Part shown: positions 61,517 to 64,000 of the stretch, piece after piece
Numbering within the stretch: position 1 is the first letter of the stretch
Layout: each line of letters opens with the position of its first letter
Assembly: GCF_020085105.1 (NCBI RefSeq)
Contig: NC_058055.1
Span: 23,355,822 to 23,419,821 of the forward strand
Reading direction: 5' to 3'
Origin: Siniperca chuatsi
Taxonomy: Eukaryota; Chordata; Actinopteri; Centrarchiformes; Sinipercidae
DNA length: 64,000 nucleotides
Notes under the pieces: model-generated
What the model was told of the DNA's origin: nothing
Seen by the model: the letters and a program-made list of their open reading frames with translations, nothing else
Database searches by the model: none
Made by a program: the position numbers and the translations under genes

Positions 61517-61524
61517 TATAAATA
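61517..61524 (+). promoter_or_regulatory. smtnl2: TATA box of the smoothelin-like gene
   Basis: TATAAATA, about 417 bases before the start codon and with no closer alternative. Transcription should begin near 61,548, giving a 5' UTR of about 385 nt. A TATA promoter is compatible with muscle-restricted expression known for the family. Confidence 0.6.
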
Positions 61525-61933
61525 ACAACTGCTCTTACTTTGACCAGATGAGAGGAGAGAGTAAGAGAATACGCACATTGAGAGAAGTCCTCCATGGAGC
61601 TTGATGGGACTTTAATGAGTTGCAGCCAAGGAAGACTCTTCCTGCAACCCCGGTCTTCCTTTAAAACCCTTTTGCATCTTCAACTTTGCTGAAAAAGTGG
61701 CATGGAACACTGCGGATATCTCTGAAAGTTTTTCTGAAGGAAAAAATTAGTAGAGATTACAAAATTATTTGGTCAAGAACTCAAAGCCTTCTTTTCATTT
61801 TAGGGACGTTAATCAGAGAACAAACTGAAAAAAGACAAGATAGATAGAAGGTTTGGTTTCAGAGCTCCTTACCGACCACCCCATTACTCATTTAACTTGA
61901 ATCTTAGGGTTGGCGAGGGTCGCTAAAGAAGCG

Positions 61934-62461
61934 ATGGAATCCACAGAGGGTGCTCAGGAGACAATAGTAAGCGAGGCTCTGATTCAGTTCAGGGCCACCT
62001 TACAAGCTGCAGTAAGGGAGGTGCACGTGGATGTAAGTGCTTTCAAGCAGCGCATAGAGCAGAAGATTGAGGAGCTGTGCATTTCCAACGGACCCTTGGC
62101 CGGGGCGGTGACCAGGCTGCAGGAGGAGAACCTGCAGCTCAGGGCAAAGCTGGAGGCCCTCAGCCGCCTGGTGGAGGGTCTCGTCGGGGTAAAGGTCGAG
62201 AGGGGTCCTGCTGAAGTGAAGGACGCGAAGGATAGTATAGAGAATGGACATGCACTGATACAGCCCAAGACCCAGGAAGACCTGACAGGTCTGGTTAATT
62301 CTGGAAGATCAGAGAACAGCCAGTCAAGTCAGTCCACTTCCACATACTCTGAACCATCAGGTTCAAGTGGAGGATCAAGCCATGCCGCTGCTGCTGCTGC
62401 TGCTCCCAGCAGCTCCCCAGCTCCTCCTCCATGGAGAGCAAAGAGACATGCTGAAATTAAC
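61934..62461 (+). CDS. smtnl2: Smoothelin-like protein (SMTNL2-like), first coding exon, partial
   Basis: 176 codons ending at a strong donor (ATTAAC|GTGAGT), phase 0. The start ATG has G at -3 and +4; an in-frame TGA at 61,898 rules out a start further up, and no other ATG lies between. Residues about 10-75 form a coiled coil with heptads (EALIQFRATLQAAVREVHVD, LAGAVTRLQEENLQLRAKLE) resembling the N-terminal region of vertebrate SMTNL2. A Ser/Gly-rich linker, a run of seven alanines and a Pro-rich end follow. The smoothelin family binds actin or tropomyosin through a C-terminal calponin-homology domain and acts in contractile cells; that domain must lie past the right edge. SMTNL1 or another smoothelin paralogue is possible but less likely. 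Confidence 0.82.
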
Positions 62462-64000
62462 GTGAGTACTCATTCTGTTTTTCTACAGATAATAGTTTAC
62501 AGAATAAAAAATATTACAACCTGGCTCTGGATTGCAACAAAAGAGGTATACCAACATTAACACCATCATTGGATATGTATGTCTGTAATATCAGTAGTAA
62601 CATTCATGTGTGGATGAGTGAACAAGAGGTGTAGGGTGTTGTAAAGCTGTGTGCAAATCAAAACAGGCCAAAATATGATGCACCTGGTCTCAGCTGTGAA
62701 GGAATTAGGTTGGCGTCGCTCTCACTTCCACCTACCAACTTGTCACTTGGATTGGGTGATGCTCTACTTTACTTGGGAGGACACAGAAATGTAAATAATG
62801 GTAAGATAATCACGCAGTAATTATGCGTGCATAGTAACAACTCAGTATTATGCACCACTTTCCTTGAAGAGGCACAAAGATAGTAACTAATAAGAATCTA
62901 GATCACCAATGTCATTAGACACTAGATCATTAATATGTTATGGCTTTCTGTTGTCAATAACTCTGAATGATCTACTGTGTTATCCTTGATTCAGAGTTGT
63001 TCAGAAATTGCTTGTGAGCTATGTATTAATTAGTTCATGATTTGATCCATAGTCAACTACTCAAGACTTTGTGCAACCAAGCTTTCACACTTCAAACAGC
63101 ACTGTGTTAAATAAAAGGCGTGGGGTTGCGTTGGTGGAGGCATGTTGCTTCAGGTAAAGGTGAGACTCTGAAATACGATCCAAGACGTCCAGTTTGAGTA
63201 ATAGATCCATGAGTTTGAAGGTTTATCAGATGTCAAAACACTGCACAGCGGTTTATAATACTGAGGGAAGATTTTACAACTGGAAACTTACCACAGTGAC
63301 AATCATCCTCCATCACAATAATTGTGAGATAAATAATAGAATCACTTTACAAATTAATGTACCGGGAATGTACGCTTGCACATATCTGATTGACCAACGC
63401 AGTGCATTGCCAGATGACACAGCATTGCGTTGCAGGAAAAGTTAAGCTTGGTTTAACTTTTTTGCTGGACAAAGAAATGAAAAATGCATCTGCGTTTTCT
63501 TCACGTTGTGCTAATGTCTAGTGTTACCACTTCTATAGTACCCCACCATGCTAACTACGTCGTGTCCTGACCCTGTACATCTTCCTTTCCTTGGTACAGT
63601 ACATTTAGCCTTTAAAAATCACACTTAGCACTGACTTTGTGTATATGCCAGACATTCAAACAATGTGGGAATGCAGTGTACTGATCCTGCCAGATGTCAC
63701 TATAGATTACTGCATCATCCAACTAGAAACCACCCTGTTCATTGGAACACAGTGGTACATTCCTCAACCCAGATGGCATGACTGCATATGAATATAACCC
63801 CAATAGTGTGATGAGAGCTGCTATTTTCCATGTGTGTAAAAAGTAACCTTTCAAAAGTTCAGACATGCTTATGAACTGAGCTTTCCTGATCTATAAAAAC
63901 TAAAAGGAAGTGGATGAGAGTCAGGATTTGACTTTGTGTCGAGGAGTCCAACTCGAATTTGAGGATTCTGCGGTATGTTCGTCCAATAAATATTTAACCT
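62462..64000 (+). other. smtnl2: First intron of the smoothelin-like gene (continues beyond window)
   Basis: Begins GTGAGTACTC. No second coding exon is recognised before the window ends. A TATA-like box at 63,892-63,899 and a donor-like GTATGT at 63,973 may mark an alternative first exon. Confidence 0.6.

Noticed and set aside
61910..61933. Start of the smoothelin-like frame at 61,910
   Set aside because: That codon is TTG. The first ATG, with good context, is at 61,934 and matches the family N-terminus better.

Overview
The window looks like nuclear DNA of a ray-finned fish, probably a percomorph teleost. It is AT-rich, has long introns with GT-AG borders, and is filled with repeat families typical of teleosts: degenerate non-LTR retrotransposons with fish-type 3' tails, TTAA-flanked MITEs, hAT-like MITEs and a tRNA-derived SINE. 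No bacterial, organellar or phage sequence is seen. Most open frames in the window are chance or repeat-derived.

Three protein-coding genes can be supported. (1) On the minus strand, about 7.08-11.38 kb, is a small four-exon gene for a mucin-like single-pass membrane protein of 195 residues. It has a signal peptide, a Thr/Ser/Pro-rich ectodomain with about seven 8-residue repeats, a Gly/Ala-rich transmembrane helix and a very short tail. TATA-like box, splice sites, stop and polyadenylation signal all fit together. (2) On the plus strand, 21,569-48,331, is a complete five-exon TLC-domain gene (276 residues), a member of the TLCD3/FAM57 family that I judge closer to TLCD3A than TLCD3B. (3) On the plus strand from 61,934 to the right edge is the first coding exon (176 codons) of a smoothelin-like gene resembling SMTNL2, with a TATA box about 30 bp before the inferred transcription start; the calponin-homology part would lie beyond the window.

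Layout: 0.84-4.39 kb is a decayed L2/CR1/Rex1-like LINE interrupted by a TTAA MITE and other insertions; 4.4-7.1 kb is repeat-bearing intergenic DNA; 7.1-11.4 kb is the mucin-like gene; 11.4-21.2 kb is intergenic with two LINE remnants on the minus strand and several MITEs; 21.2-49.4 kb is the TLCD3 gene, whose introns hold many MITEs; 49.4-61.5 kb is intergenic or possibly extended 3' UTR, with a higher-order tandem repeat at 54 kb and a SINE nested in a MITE at 58-59 kb; 61.5-64 kb is the smoothelin-like 5' end.

The genes do not form a functional unit. In human, TLCD3A and SMTNL2 both lie on 17p13, so their closeness here is consistent with conserved linkage and gives mild support to the TLCD3A assignment. 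The most interesting items are the small mucin-like gene with its in-frame minisatellite and the cleanly datable nested transposon insertions. I found no convincing novel multi-gene system.
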